A stretch of 64,000 bases of DNA from RYN-133 sp963708645. GTDB taxonomy: Bacteria > Actinomycetota > Actinomycetes > Mycobacteriales > Jatrophihabitantaceae. The notes under the pieces are model-generated. The model was not told where the DNA came from. It ran no database searches and saw nothing but the letters and a program-made list of their open reading frames with translations. The stretch is taken from contig CAVPTA010000002.1 of NCBI GenBank assembly GCA_963708645.1, positions 1 through 64,000 on the forward strand, in the 5' to 3' direction. Both the position numbers and the translations under genes were made by a program. Shown one piece after another: positions 39,608-48,615 of the stretch (the stretch's first letter is position 1; every line of letters begins with the position of its first letter).

Positions 39608-39916
39608 ATGGCCACCGACTACGACGCACCGCGTCGCGGTGAAGTCGACGAAATGGGCGAAGACTCGCTCGAAGAATTGAAGGCCCGGCGTGCCGAGGCA
39701 CAGTCTGGCTCGATCGACGTGGACGAGACCGAACTGAACGAATCGCTCGAGCTGCCAGGAGCCGACCTGTCCAGCATGTCGGGCGAGGAACTGACCGTGC
39801 GCGTGCTGCCCAAGCAGGACGACGAGTTCACCTGCGCAAGCTGCTTCCTCGTGCACCACCGCAGCCGCCTGGCCCGCCAGAAGAACGGCCAGCCGATCTG
39901 CAGAGATTGCGCTTGA
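39608..39916 (+). CDS. DUF4193 protein
   Basis: A 102-residue, highly acidic actinobacterial protein. The C-terminal zinc ribbon has C76-x2-C79 (CASC) and C98-x2-C101 (CRDC); VRVLPKQDDEFTC is the family core. The function is unknown; in mycobacteria the gene lies at the same place near dut. ATG 39608 follows GGGGGAGTGACAG, and the upstream leader is long, suggesting independent expression. Confidence 0.9.
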   Translation: MATDYDAPRRGEVDEMGEDSLEELKARRAEAQSGSIDVDETELNESLELPGADLSSMSGEELTVRVLPKQDDEFTCASCFLVHHRSRLARQKNGQPICRDCA

Positions 39917-40109
39917 TCTGATCCGCCGTGGGTTTGACCTGGTCCGCCCCTCGCTCCGCTCGGGGGGATCCTGCGGCCGAAATCGCAAGCTCGCTTCGCT
40001 CGCGCGAGCGGCGGGGTCGGCCCGAAGCCGTCGTCGCTGACGCTCCTTTGGGCTTGAGCCGCCCTGCTTGACTCGCCTAGTCGGGTGCCTTCCAGCGTCC
40101 TTGGGCGAG
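39917..40109. repeat. Intergenic stretch with GC palindromes
   Basis: About 190 bp between DUF4193 and the convergent SDR gene. It contains a perfect 14-bp palindrome (CGCTCGCGCGAGCG, 39997-40010) and several CTCGCT/GCTCGG echoes (39946-40010). It may act as a terminator for both genes; similar GAGC/GCTC clusters occur before sigA at 35380-35405. Confidence 0.4.
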
Positions 40110-40886
40110 TTACAGACTTGCCCGCAGGGCCGCTCCGCCATCAATGGTTATGGTTTGGCCGGTGATCCACGCGGCGTCGGAGGACGCCAGGAACGCGACG
40201 GCCGCGCCGATGTCCTCGGGTTCGCCGAGGCGGCCCAGGGGATACGCGGCAGCAGCCTTGGCCTCGTCGTCGGCGTAGAGCGCCTCGGCGAAGCGGGTCT
40301 TGACGACGGCGGGCGCCACTGCGTTCACGCGCACGTTCGGGGCCAGTTCGGCGGCCAGCTGCAGCGTCAGGCCGATCAACGCCGACTTGCTCACGCCGTA
40401 GTACGCGATGCCCGGCGCCGGGTGCTGGCCCGCGACCGAGGCGATGTTCACGATCGCGCCCGGCCCGGATGCGCCCAGCCCGTGCTCGAGCGCGCCGCGG
40501 GTCCAGGCGAGGGCCGCGAGCACGTTGACATCCATGATCTTTCGGGCCACGCCCTCGTCGAGCTCGGTCAGCCGGCCGTAGGCGGGGTTGATGCCCGTGT
40601 TGTTGACCAGCACGTCGAGGCGGCCGAACTCGCGCTCGATCAGCTCGAACGCTTCGCGCTGGTGGTCAGGGTCATCGGCACGTCCGGCGATCGGCAGCGC
40701 GATCTCGTGACCGCCCAGCGAGGCCGCGGCCTCCTGCAGCGGCTCGGGCTTGCGGGCTGTGATCGCGACCCGACCGCCCTCGGCCACGATGCGGGCGGCG
40801 ACGGCCAGGCCGATGCCGCGGCTCGCGCCGGTGATCAGGGCGGTCTTGCCCGCGAAACGACGAGCTGCGGTGTCGGGGACGGTCAT
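40110..40886 (-). CDS. Short-chain dehydrogenase/reductase
   Basis: A 258-residue classical SDR: TGASRGIG for NAD(P) at about 19-26, NNTG at about 95-98, catalytic S150, Y163 and K167 (YYGVSK). R44 after the second strand favours NADP(H). The C-terminal GRLGEPEDIGAAVAFLASS and DGG are typical of FabG-like members. The substrate is unknown. ATG 40886 starts it. It interrupts the otherwise conserved DUF4193-DUF3093 order. Confidence 0.88.
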   Translation of the reverse strand: MTVPDTAARRFAGKTALITGASRGIGLAVAARIVAEGGRVAITARKPEPLQEAAASLGGHEIALPIAGRADDPDHQREAFELIEREFGRLDVLVNNTGINPAYGRLTELDEGVARKIMDVNVLAALAWTRGALEHGLGASGPGAIVNIASVAGQHPAPGIAYYGVSKSALIGLTLQLAAELAPNVRVNAVAPAVVKTRFAEALYADDEAKAAAAYPLGRLGEPEDIGAAVAFLASSDAAWITGQTITIDGGAALRASL

Positions 40887-40947
40887 AGCCGGAGCGTAGC
40901 GAGAGCGACTCGGATCGCAGCGCAGTGTGCAGGCTCAGTGCGCAGGC

Positions 40948-41418
40948 TCAGTGGGCAGCGCGGACGACCTCGACCACGCGCTGCGGGTGTCGGCTGGAGA
41001 TCACCCAGTACGGAGTCGGGTCGTCCGGGTCGTCGACCCACAGCTGCACGCCCGGACCGATCCACGGACGGATGGACACGAAAGCGGCCGGGTCGCCCTC
41101 GCGCCCGACCACCCGGCGCAGCGTCAGGGCGTCCAGCGACACCGCGCCGCTGATGTCGGCGAGCGGAATGTGGGCGCCGCGAACATGCAGTTCACCGTCG
41201 CGGATCTCGAGCGCTCCGCGCCCGAGCGACCACACGATCACGACCGACAGCGGCAGCAGGATCCCGAACGACAGGTAGTCGGTCAACGCGAGCGAGCTGA
41301 TGTGGAACTCGCCGGCCAACAGACCCGCCACGAGCATCGCGACCGCGTACCACCACCACGGCGGGCGGAGCGTCTCGCGGTACTGCACCGTGTGCGAGGC
41401 GTCGCTGCTTGCAGTCAC
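40948..41418 (-). CDS. DUF3093 membrane protein
   Basis: A 156-residue actinobacterial protein: YRETLRPPWWWYAVAMLVAGLL begins two closely spaced membrane helices, then a beta-rich cytoplasmic domain ends WVISSRHPQRVVEVVR. The function is unknown. GTG 41418 is the start nearest to homology, back-to-back with dut (25 bp), the mycobacterial arrangement. Confidence 0.85.
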   Translation of the reverse strand: MTASSDASHTVQYRETLRPPWWWYAVAMLVAGLLAGEFHISSLALTDYLSFGILLPLSVVIVWSLGRGALEIRDGELHVRGAHIPLADISGAVSLDALTLRRVVGREGDPAAFVSIRPWIGPGVQLWVDDPDDPTPYWVISSRHPQRVVEVVRAAH

Positions 41419-41443
41419 GCCTTCGAGGGTAGCGTTGCCGCCC

Positions 41444-41929
41444 GTGGAGCCCGTGCTCGTCAAGCGTCTGGACGCCGATCTGCCCCCGCCGGTGTACGCA
41501 CTTCCCGGCGATGCGGGCGCCGACATAGTTGCCGCCGAGGACATCCGGCTCGAACCAGGTGCACGTGCCGTGTTGCCCACAGGCATCGCCATCGCGGTCC
41601 CCGACGGGTATGCCGCCTTCGTGCACCCGCGCTCGGGCCTGGCCGCCCGCGCCGGTCTCGGCCTGGTCAACTCACCAGGCACGATCGATTCGGGGTACCG
41701 CGGCGAGATCAAGGTGATCCTGATCAATCACGACCCGGCCGCCGCACTGCAGCTTCGCCGGGGCGAGCGGATCGCGCAGCTGGTGTTCCAGCGCGTCGAG
41801 ACCGCCCGGTTCGTCGAGGTGGACGAGCTGCCCGAGTCGAGGCGCGGTGCCGGCGGACACGGGTCGACCGGCGGTGCGGCAGTCTTGACCATGACATCGG
41901 CCGCGTCGTCGGAGAAGGAGCAGCACTAG
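41444..41929 (+). CDS. dut: dUTP diphosphatase
   Basis: A 161-residue trimeric dUTPase that removes dUTP and supplies dUMP. All five motifs are present: GDAGADI, PRSGLAARAGLGL, NSPGTIDSGYRGE with the catalytic Asp, RGERIAQLVF, and the C-terminal P-loop-like arm RGAGGHGSTGG. GTG 41444 starts it. Its stop TAG shares a base with the next GTG (TAGTG), coupling it to DUF3710. Confidence 0.95.
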   Translation: MEPVLVKRLDADLPPPVYALPGDAGADIVAAEDIRLEPGARAVLPTGIAIAVPDGYAAFVHPRSGLAARAGLGLVNSPGTIDSGYRGEIKVILINHDPAAALQLRRGERIAQLVFQRVETARFVEVDELPESRRGAGGHGSTGGAAVLTMTSAASSEKEQH

Positions 41930-42633
41930 TGGCATTCGGACGTAAGAAGGGTGCCGCACCGAAGGCTCCGAAGCGCAACGAGCGGGCGAAGCTGGACGCG
42001 ACCCCGCCGTGGGAGCAGCGCGTCCGCGAGGAGCCGAAGCCGACCACCGGTCCGTACGACGAGCGTGACGCGCCGACCGACGACATCGCCCGTGCCGACC
42101 TCGGCGCCCTGCTGATCCCGGTCGGGCACGGGCTCGATCTGCAGGTGGAGGTCAACGAGCAGCAGGAGATCGTCTCGGCAACTCTCGGATCCCAGGCGGG
42201 GACGATGCAGGTCGGACTGTTCGCCGCTCCCCGCAACGAAGGCATCTGGGACGAGGTGCGCGCCGAGATCCACGAATCGCTCACCCAGCAGCGCGGCCGG
42301 CCGGCCGAGCGCGACGGCGGCGCATTCGGCACCGAGCTGACCGGCGTGGTTCCTGGCCAGGGCGGGCAACGCACGCCCGTCCGGTTCATCGGTGTGGACG
42401 GACCGCGCTGGTTCCTGCGGGCGATGTTGGCCGGTCCGGCGGCCGACCCGGGTCGCGCCGAAGTGTTCGAAGAGGCGTTCCGCCAGATCATCGTGGTCCG
42501 CGGCAACACCCCGCTCCCGGTACGCGAACCGGTGCCGCTGACACTGCCCAAGGACGCTCTCGCGAGCGACGACGGTGACGCCGACGGAGCCGGTGACGAA
42601 TCGGCGGACGCGACCGGCGACGCGACCGGCTGA
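41929..42633 (+). CDS. DUF3710 protein
   Basis: A 234-residue actinobacterial protein. A basic, lysine-rich N-terminus (FGRKKGAAPKAPKRNE) precedes a conserved globular core (ARADLGALLIPV to FEEAFRQIIVVRG), then an acidic disordered tail. The function is unknown. A GGAGAAGGAG site lies inside the end of dut. The OB-fold gene follows 18 bp later. Confidence 0.9.
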   Translation: MAFGRKKGAAPKAPKRNERAKLDATPPWEQRVREEPKPTTGPYDERDAPTDDIARADLGALLIPVGHGLDLQVEVNEQQEIVSATLGSQAGTMQVGLFAAPRNEGIWDEVRAEIHESLTQQRGRPAERDGGAFGTELTGVVPGQGGQRTPVRFIGVDGPRWFLRAMLAGPAADPGRAEVFEEAFRQIIVVRGNTPLPVREPVPLTLPKDALASDDGDADGAGDESADATGDATG

Positions 42634-42651
42634 CGCGGTTACCCTGGACTC

Positions 42652-43005
42652 GTGGGTAAAGGCCTGTCGCTGCGCCATCGCTTGACCGCGAGCGCGCACC
42701 GCCTCGACGCCGCCGAGCTCGAGGCCGACGTCGAGAAGATGCCGTGCGCCAAGATGCGCGACATCACCGAGGGCAAGACCGCTGTCGTCGGCGGCCGCGT
42801 CCGGTCGGTGACGTTCACGCCGACGGCCAACGTCCCGATGCTCGAGGCCGAGCTGTATGACGGATCCGACATCGTGCGCCTGGTCTGGCTCGGACGGCGC
42901 CGCATCGCCGGCATCGAGCCCGGCCGCAAGCTGCTCGCGCGCGGACGGGTCGGCACCCACAACGGCTGCCGCGCGATCTACAACCCGTGGTACGAGCTGA
43001 AGTGA
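42652..43005 (+). CDS. OB-fold nucleic-acid-binding protein
   Basis: A 117-residue protein with one OB-fold (tRNA-anticodon/RecG-type) from TAVVGGRVRSVTF to NGCRAIYNPWYELK. It probably binds single-stranded nucleic acid, with no catalytic motif. The gene position between DUF3710 and DUF3159 is conserved in actinobacteria. GTG 42652 starts it and its stop overlaps the DUF3159 start (GTGA). Confidence 0.85.
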   Translation: MGKGLSLRHRLTASAHRLDAAELEADVEKMPCAKMRDITEGKTAVVGGRVRSVTFTPTANVPMLEAELYDGSDIVRLVWLGRRRIAGIEPGRKLLARGRVGTHNGCRAIYNPWYELK

Positions 43006-43799
43006 GTTCGTCGCAGCCGGAACAACACAAGCCCAAGCCCGATCTTCGCGAGACCTATCGCAAGCAGTTGCGCGACAGCATCGGCGGCTGGACCGGCACC
43101 GCGATCACCGCGCTACCCACGGTGGTCTTCGTCATCGTCAACACCGCCGCCAGCCTGCGGGTGGCGATCATCAGCGCGGTCGCGACCGGGCTTGCACTGG
43201 CGGGCTACCGCCTGGCTCGCAAGCAGTCGACCCAGCAGGCGATCTCGGGCCTGTTCGGCGTGCTCATCGCCGCGCTGATCGCCGCGCGCACCGGGCAGGC
43301 CCGCGGCTACTTCCTGCTCGGTATCTGGACGAGCTTCTTGTATGCGGTCCCGTTCGCGGTGTCAGTGATCGTGCGCCGCCCGTTGGTCGGCTGGCTGTGG
43401 GAGTTCCTCGATCCGTCGCCGCCCGATCCCGACGACCCCGAGCGCCCCTGGTACCGCCGCCGGCCGCTGCTGCGCGCGTACACGATCGCCACTCTGATCG
43501 GCACCGCGCTGTTCCTCGCGCGCGGCGTCGTGCAGGCCACGCTCTACCACGACAACGCGACGGGCTGGCTGGCGTTCGCGCGGGTCGCGATGGGCTACCC
43601 GCTCTACATCGCCGCCGTCGGCGCGGGTTACTGGATCGTGCGGCGGGTGCGCCACCAACTGCCCGCCCACCTCAAGGACGAGCTCCCCCCGCCGGCCGGC
43701 GAGCAACCGGAGCCGGGCGCCACACCCCCGATGCCGCCCCAGGCCCCGTTGCCGTCAGCCGATGATCGCGCTGCGGATCGCGGCCTCGGCCTCGGGTAG
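43002..43799 (+). CDS. DUF3159 membrane protein
   Basis: A 265-residue protein with six membrane helices. The DUF3159 core begins LRDSIGGWTGTAITALPTVVF and includes WTSFLYAVPFAVSVIVRRPLVG and GYPLYIAAVGAGYW. The Pro-rich C-terminal tail (about 225-265) overlaps the end of the convergent trkA-type gene by 45 bp. It resembles VC0807-like membrane proteins in outline; the substrate or role is unknown. Confidence 0.88.
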   Translation: MSSSQPEQHKPKPDLRETYRKQLRDSIGGWTGTAITALPTVVFVIVNTAASLRVAIISAVATGLALAGYRLARKQSTQQAISGLFGVLIAALIAARTGQARGYFLLGIWTSFLYAVPFAVSVIVRRPLVGWLWEFLDPSPPDPDDPERPWYRRRPLLRAYTIATLIGTALFLARGVVQATLYHDNATGWLAFARVAMGYPLYIAAVGAGYWIVRRVRHQLPAHLKDELPPPAGEQPEPGATPPMPPQAPLPSADDRAADRGLGLG

Positions 43800-44411
43800 G
43801 GCAACGAACAACAACTCGTCACCGGACTCGAGCGGTTCCTCGGGCGTCGGCGTGATCACCCGCTGCCCGCGGATGATCGCCACCAGCGCAGCGTCCTTGG
43901 GCAGGTCGAGATCGCGCATGCACTTGCCGGCGACCGTCGCCCGCTCCGGCAACGTGACTTCGACCAGGTTGGCCTGACCTTCGCGCAGGCCGAACAGCCG
44001 CACGACGTCGCCGATCTCGACGGCCTCCTCGACCAGCGCGGCCATGACCCTCGGTGTCGACACGGCGTGGTCGACGCCCCACGCCTCGGTGAACAGCCAC
44101 TCGTTGGACGGGTGGTTGATGCGCGCCACGACCCGGTGCACGGAGAACTCGGTCTTGGCGAGCAGCGACACGACGAGGTTGACCTTGTCATCGCCGGTCG
44201 CGCCGATCATCACGTCGTAGTCCTCGAGCGAGGCGTCCTCGAGATTGACGAGTTCGCAGGCGTCGCCGAGCAGCCAGTCTGCCCCTGGAATGCGGTCGGG
44301 AGTGATCTTGGCGCTGTCGCGGTCGATCAGCAGCACCTCGTGGTTGTTCTGCAGCAGCTCGCGCGCGAGCGAACGGCCGACGGCGCCGGCACCGGCGATG
44401 GCGACCTTCAT
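43755..44411 (-). CDS. TrkA-family potassium channel/transporter regulator, CeoC type
   Basis: A 218-residue RCK protein: Rossmann NAD(H)-binding domain (VAIAGAGAVGRSLARELL, then LLIDRD) and C-terminal TrkA_C domain from about 135. It gates potassium uptake in response to nucleotide ligand. It overlaps the preceding trkA-type gene by 4 bp (ATGA), forming the two-gene ceoBC arrangement of mycobacteria. No Trk/Ktr membrane subunit is adjacent, but the APC permease is divergent next door. Confidence 0.9.
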   Translation of the reverse strand: MKVAIAGAGAVGRSLARELLQNNHEVLLIDRDSAKITPDRIPGADWLLGDACELVNLEDASLEDYDVMIGATGDDKVNLVVSLLAKTEFSVHRVVARINHPSNEWLFTEAWGVDHAVSTPRVMAALVEEAVEIGDVVRLFGLREGQANLVEVTLPERATVAGKCMRDLDLPKDAALVAIIRGQRVITPTPEEPLESGDELLFVALPEAEAAIRSAIIG

Positions 44412-45076
44412 TCCGCGACTCCTTCCGGCGCTCGCGTCGCAACCTCACGCAACCGCTTCACGTGGTCCTCCGGAGTCAGCACGTGCAGTGAATCACCTGA
44501 CTGGATAACGGTTTCCGGTTTCACGAGCTGCCCGACTCCGAAGCGGGTCATCAGGCCGACGCGCGATCCGACCGCGCCCTCGAAGTCGGCGACGGTACGT
44601 CCGACCCATGCCTCGTTCGGGGTCACGTGCAGCATCGCTACGGCACCGGACGGATCGCGCCACGCCTCGGCAGTCATCTCGCCGAGGACGCTCTTGAGCA
44701 GTCGGCTGGCCGTCCAAGGAACGGTCGCGACCGTCGGGATGCCGAGCCGTTCGTAGACCTCGGCCCGTTTCGGGTCATAGATGCGTGCCACGACGCGCGA
44801 CACGTTGAACGTCTCTCGGGCGACTCGCGCAGCAATGATGTTCGAGTTGTCACCGCTGCTCACCGCAGCGAAGGCATCGGCGTCCTCGACGCCCGCCTCG
44901 ATCAGCGTCTCGCGGTCGAAGCCGACGCCGCGGACGATTTTGCCGGCGAAGTCGTCGCCCAGGCGCCGAAAGGCACGCGGGTCCTGGTCGATGACCGCAA
45001 CGCTCTGCTCGCGGCGCACCAACTGCAGCGCGAGCGACGAGCCGACGCGCCCGCATCCCATGATCACGATGTGCAC
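44408..45076 (-). CDS. TrkA-family regulator, CeoB type
   Basis: A 222-residue RCK protein with IVIMGCGRVGSSLALQLV and VIDQDPRAF for dinucleotide binding, then SSGDNSNIIAARVARE and a C-terminal TrkA_C domain with VIQSGDSLHVLTPEDH. GTG 45076 starts it behind GGGGAGAGGAGA on the minus strand. It is coupled to the CeoC-type gene and probably acts as a heterodimeric regulatory pair. Confidence 0.9.
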   Translation of the reverse strand: MHIVIMGCGRVGSSLALQLVRREQSVAVIDQDPRAFRRLGDDFAGKIVRGVGFDRETLIEAGVEDADAFAAVSSGDNSNIIAARVARETFNVSRVVARIYDPKRAEVYERLGIPTVATVPWTASRLLKSVLGEMTAEAWRDPSGAVAMLHVTPNEAWVGRTVADFEGAVGSRVGLMTRFGVGQLVKPETVIQSGDSLHVLTPEDHVKRLREVATRAPEGVAE

Positions 45077-45213
45077 GGCCGGCACATCTCCTCTCCCCGC
45101 ACGGGGTGCGGTCGCATCCGGCCCGCGGGCGTCGCGGGTTGCGAGCGGGACGCTACACAAGCCGCGCGGGCAGGCAAACGCGGTGCGTCCGTCCACGGGG
45201 CGCAGCGCGTGCG

Positions 45214-45219
45214 TATTCT
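45214..45219 (+). promoter_or_regulatory. Candidate -10 element for a leaderless permease transcript
   Basis: TATTCT ends 7 bp before the GTG at 45227, and no ribosome site lies between. This spacing is the typical TANNNT-to-start distance of leaderless actinobacterial genes. No clear -35 is visible. Confidence 0.45.
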
Positions 45220-45226
45220 CCCGCTC

Positions 45227-47257
45227 GTGGCTCTATTTCCGCGAATGTTGAAGCGGGTCATCATCGGCAGCCCGATGTCCTCGGAGGCCGCGGGCCACAC
45301 GCTGCTCGCCAAACGGCTCGCGCTCCCGATCTTTGCCAGCGATGCCCTGTCGAGCGTCGCCTACGCCACGCAGGAGATCCTGCTGGTCCTCACCGTCGGT
45401 GGCACGGCGTTCCTGTACCTCGCGCCGTGGATCGCTGTCGCCGTCGTCGTGCTGATGGCGACCGTGGTCGCGTCATACCGGCAGCTGGTGCGGGCCTATC
45501 CGACCGGTGGCGGTGACTACGAGGTCGCGAGCAAGAACATCGGCCGCGCCGCCGGCGTCGTGGTCGCCAGCGCCCTGCTGGTCGACTACGTGATGACCGT
45601 CGCCGTGTCGGTCTCATCCGGCGTCGACAACGTCATCTCGGCGCTGCCGTCACTGCACCACTGGCGGGTGTGGATGGCGATCGTCGCCGTCGTCCTGCTG
45701 ACCGCGGTGAACCTGCGTGGCCTGCGCGAGGCCGGGCTGGCCTTCGCCGCGCCGACCTACCTCTTCGCCGGCGGCGTGTTCATCATGATCGCGACCGGAC
45801 TGTTCCGGGTGATCGTCGGAGACGCCCCGGTGTCAGAGAGCGCGCACTACCACGTGGTGGCGCACTCCGGGTACGGCAATCTCGGCTTCCTCGCGCTGAT
45901 GTTCTTCACGCTGCGGGCGTTCTCATCCGGCTGCACCGCGCTGACGGGCGTCGAGGCGATCGCGAACGGCGTCCCCGCATTCAAACCGCCGAAGGCGCGC
46001 AACGCGCAGGTGACCCTGCTGCTCATGGGCACGATCGCCGTCACGATGTTCGTCGGGATCACCGTGCTCGCGCTGATCGCGAAGGTGCACATCACCGACC
46101 CGACCTCGACGACGTGCGACTTCGCGAACCCGCCACCAGGGTGCGGTCACACCCCGCAGCGCACCGTCATCGCCCAGGTCGCCGCTGCGATCTTCGGCGG
46201 GCCGCACTCGATCGGGTTCTTCTACATCCAGGCGACCACCGCGCTGATCCTGGTCCTCGCCGCCAACACCGCGTTCAACGGTTTCCCGCTGCTCGGTGCC
46301 ATCCTCGCCCGCGACAAGAACCTGCCCGGCCAGCTCAACAACCGCGGCGACCGGCTCTCGTACAGCAACGGCATCATCGCGCTCGCGGTCGTCGCCGCCG
46401 CGCTCATCGCCATCTACAAGGCCGACGTCACGCGTCTGATCCAGCTCTACATCATCGGCGTGTTCACGTCATTCACCCTCGGCCAGAGCGGCATGGTGCG
46501 GCACTGGAACCGCAACCTGCGCGACGAGACCGATCAGGCCGAGCGTCGCCGCATGGTCCGCTCGCGTTTGATCAACGGCTTCGGCGCCAGCCTGTCCGGC
46601 GTCGTGCTCGTGATCGTGATCGTCACGAAGTTCACCAAGGGCGCGTACCTCGTCCTGATCGCGATGCCGATCCTCTACGCGCTGATGCGGGCGATCAACA
46701 AGCACTACCAGCGGGTCGCTGACGAGCTCGTCAGCGACGACACCGGCCTGCAGTTGCCGGCGCGCAACCACGTCGTCGTACTCGTCTCGAAGGTGCACAA
46801 GCCGACGTTGCGCGCGCTCGCGTTCGCCAAGGCAACCCGTCCCGACACGCTCACCGCGCTCACCGTGAACGTCGACAAGACCGAGACCAGGGCGCTCATG
46901 GCCGAGTGGGAGAAACACAACCTGCCGGTGCCGTTGACGGTGCTGGAATCGCCCTACCGCGAGGTCACGCGCCCGATCATCGGATACATCAAGTCGCTGC
47001 GTGAAGACCGCCCGCGCGACATCGTCAGCGTCTTCATCCCCGAGTACGTCGTCGGGCACTGGTGGGAGCAGCTGCTGCACAACCAGTCCGCGTTGCGGCT
47101 CAAGGGCCGCCTGCTGTTCCAGCAGGGCGTCATGGTGACCAGCGTCCCGTGGCAACTCGACTCGAGCTCGGCCGCGCAGGACCGCGTGCTGTCGCGTCCG
47201 GACGGCCCGGCCGCGGTGTCGCGGCACAAGGTCGGCGCCGGGCCCGGCAACGACTGA
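45227..47257 (+). CDS. APC-superfamily amino acid/potassium permease
   Basis: A 676-residue permease: twelve membrane helices to about residue 450 (SVAYATQEILLVLTVGG, DYVMTVAVSVSSGVDNV, AANTAFNGFPLLGAILARD) and a C-terminal cytoplasmic domain of about 200 residues with a USP-like fold (HVVVLVSKVHKPTLRAL). The length and tail match the KimA/YdaO-like potassium-proton symporter group, and the divergent TrkA pair supports potassium transport. An amino acid substrate remains possible. GTG 45227 with a -10 box close by suggests a leaderless start; ATG 45245 is the alternative. Confidence 0.88.
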   Translation: MALFPRMLKRVIIGSPMSSEAAGHTLLAKRLALPIFASDALSSVAYATQEILLVLTVGGTAFLYLAPWIAVAVVVLMATVVASYRQLVRAYPTGGGDYEVASKNIGRAAGVVVASALLVDYVMTVAVSVSSGVDNVISALPSLHHWRVWMAIVAVVLLTAVNLRGLREAGLAFAAPTYLFAGGVFIMIATGLFRVIVGDAPVSESAHYHVVAHSGYGNLGFLALMFFTLRAFSSGCTALTGVEAIANGVPAFKPPKARNAQVTLLLMGTIAVTMFVGITVLALIAKVHITDPTSTTCDFANPPPGCGHTPQRTVIAQVAAAIFGGPHSIGFFYIQATTALILVLAANTAFNGFPLLGAILARDKNLPGQLNNRGDRLSYSNGIIALAVVAAALIAIYKADVTRLIQLYIIGVFTSFTLGQSGMVRHWNRNLRDETDQAERRRMVRSRLINGFGASLSGVVLVIVIVTKFTKGAYLVLIAMPILYALMRAINKHYQRVADELVSDDTGLQLPARNHVVVLVSKVHKPTLRALAFAKATRPDTLTALTVNVDKTETRALMAEWEKHNLPVPLTVLESPYREVTRPIIGYIKSLREDRPRDIVSVFIPEYVVGHWWEQLLHNQSALRLKGRLLFQQGVMVTSVPWQLDSSSAAQDRVLSRPDGPAAVSRHKVGAGPGND

Positions 47258-47260
47258 CTC

Positions 47261-48505
47261 GTGAGCCCCGAGTGGACGGGCCGCGAGCTCGTACTCGACA
47301 TCGGCCAGCCCGGTCACGGCGGATTCTGCGTCGCGCGGGCCGAGGGCCGGGTGGTGTTCGTCCGGCACGCGCTGCCCGGCGAGCGGGTGCGCGCAATCGT
47401 GACCGAGGACGGCGGTCGCGGGTTCTGCCGGGCTGACGCGGTCGAGGTGCTCGAACCGTCGCCGGACCGCGTTCCTGAGCCGTGCCCGCACGCCGGTCCC
47501 GGACGGTGTGGCGGCTGTGACTGGCAGCACGCGTCGGCCCCGGCGCAGCGTGCGCTGAAGGCCACGGTGGTGCGGGAACAGTTCGCGCGGCTCGCCCGCG
47601 TCGAACTCGATCTCGACACGGTCGAGGAACTACCCGGTGGCCTGCTCGGCTGGCGCACCCGCCTCGCGTATGCCGTGGACGCCGACGGAGTCACCGGGCT
47701 GCACCGGCACCGTTCGCACGACCTCGAGCCCGTTCAGCACTGCCCGCTCGGCGCGCCCGAGGTCGCCGACGCCCGCCCCGCGCCGTCGGGCGCCACCGGT
47801 GTCGAGGCCGTGCGTGGCGACGACCACGAGGTCAGCGTGCTCGCGCGGCGTCCCGGCCCCGGACGGCAAGCGCGCGGACGCCGCCCTCCCGACCGGATCG
47901 AGGTCGTTGACGGGCCCGCCACCGTCGGGCATCGGCTCGGAACACGCGAGTTCCGCGTCGCTGCGTCCGGGTTCTGGCAGGTGCACCCTGCTGCGCTGGA
48001 GATCTTCGCCGGAGCCCTCATCGAGGCAATCGCCCCCGGTCCCGGCGAGCGCGTGCTCGACCTGTACGCCGGCGCGGGACCGCTCACCGCCGTCCTCGCC
48101 GAAGCGGTCGGCCCGACCGGACAGGTAGTGGGCATCGAGTCCGACGCGCAGGCCGTGGCGGACGCGGAGGAGAACCTCGCGGGCCTGCCCCAGGCGCTCG
48201 TGCGACGCGGCCGCGTCGATGCCGCCACTGTGGCCGCTCTCGATCTCGCGCCGGACGTGGTCGTGCTCGACCCGCCGCGCGCGGGCGCCGGCGCGCAGAC
48301 GATGGCCGCGATCCTGGAGCTCGCGCCACGCCTGATCGGCTACGTCTCGTGCGATCCCGCGACTCTTGCCCGTGATGTTGCTGTCGCGCTCACTCAGGGC
48401 TGGGAACTGGCGGGTCTGCGGGCCTTCGACGCGTTCCCGATGACCCATCACGTCGAGTGCATCGCGTCGCTCGTCCCGCCCGGCTCGGACACACGCCACG
48501 CCTGA
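47261..48505 (+). CDS. TrmA/RumA-family RNA uridine C5-methyltransferase
   Basis: About 414 residues: N-terminal TRAM domain (to about 65), iron-sulfur cysteines C75, C83 and C86 (CGGCDW) with a fourth in QHCPLG, and a SAM domain with VLDLYAGAGPLTAVLAE, VVLDPPRAG and the catalytic-Cys motif SCDPATLARD. It modifies rRNA or tRNA uridines. Residues about 197-212 (ARRPGPGRQARGRR) look out of frame, implying two compensating errors at about 47850 and 47890. GTG 47261 lies 3 bp after the permease gene, so they are co-transcribed. Confidence 0.88.
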   Translation: MSPEWTGRELVLDIGQPGHGGFCVARAEGRVVFVRHALPGERVRAIVTEDGGRGFCRADAVEVLEPSPDRVPEPCPHAGPGRCGGCDWQHASAPAQRALKATVVREQFARLARVELDLDTVEELPGGLLGWRTRLAYAVDADGVTGLHRHRSHDLEPVQHCPLGAPEVADARPAPSGATGVEAVRGDDHEVSVLARRPGPGRQARGRRPPDRIEVVDGPATVGHRLGTREFRVAASGFWQVHPAALEIFAGALIEAIAPGPGERVLDLYAGAGPLTAVLAEAVGPTGQVVGIESDAQAVADAEENLAGLPQALVRRGRVDAATVAALDLAPDVVVLDPPRAGAGAQTMAAILELAPRLIGYVSCDPATLARDVAVALTQGWELAGLRAFDAFPMTHHVECIASLVPPGSDTRHA

Positions 48506-48615
48506 GGCCATATGCACCGCAGACAGCGTGTTGCCCGTAGTCTGGCGCCTGTGACCACCGGAGTGAACGCTGGCCTGCGCTTCGCGGGGCGACGCCGTCC
48601 GGGGAGAACAACGCC

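Noticed and set aside
39917..40109. GC palindromes considered as an origin or attachment site
   Set aside because: Short CTCGCT/GCGAGC echoes are common in GC-rich intergenic DNA and no DnaA boxes or direct repeats of att size were seen.
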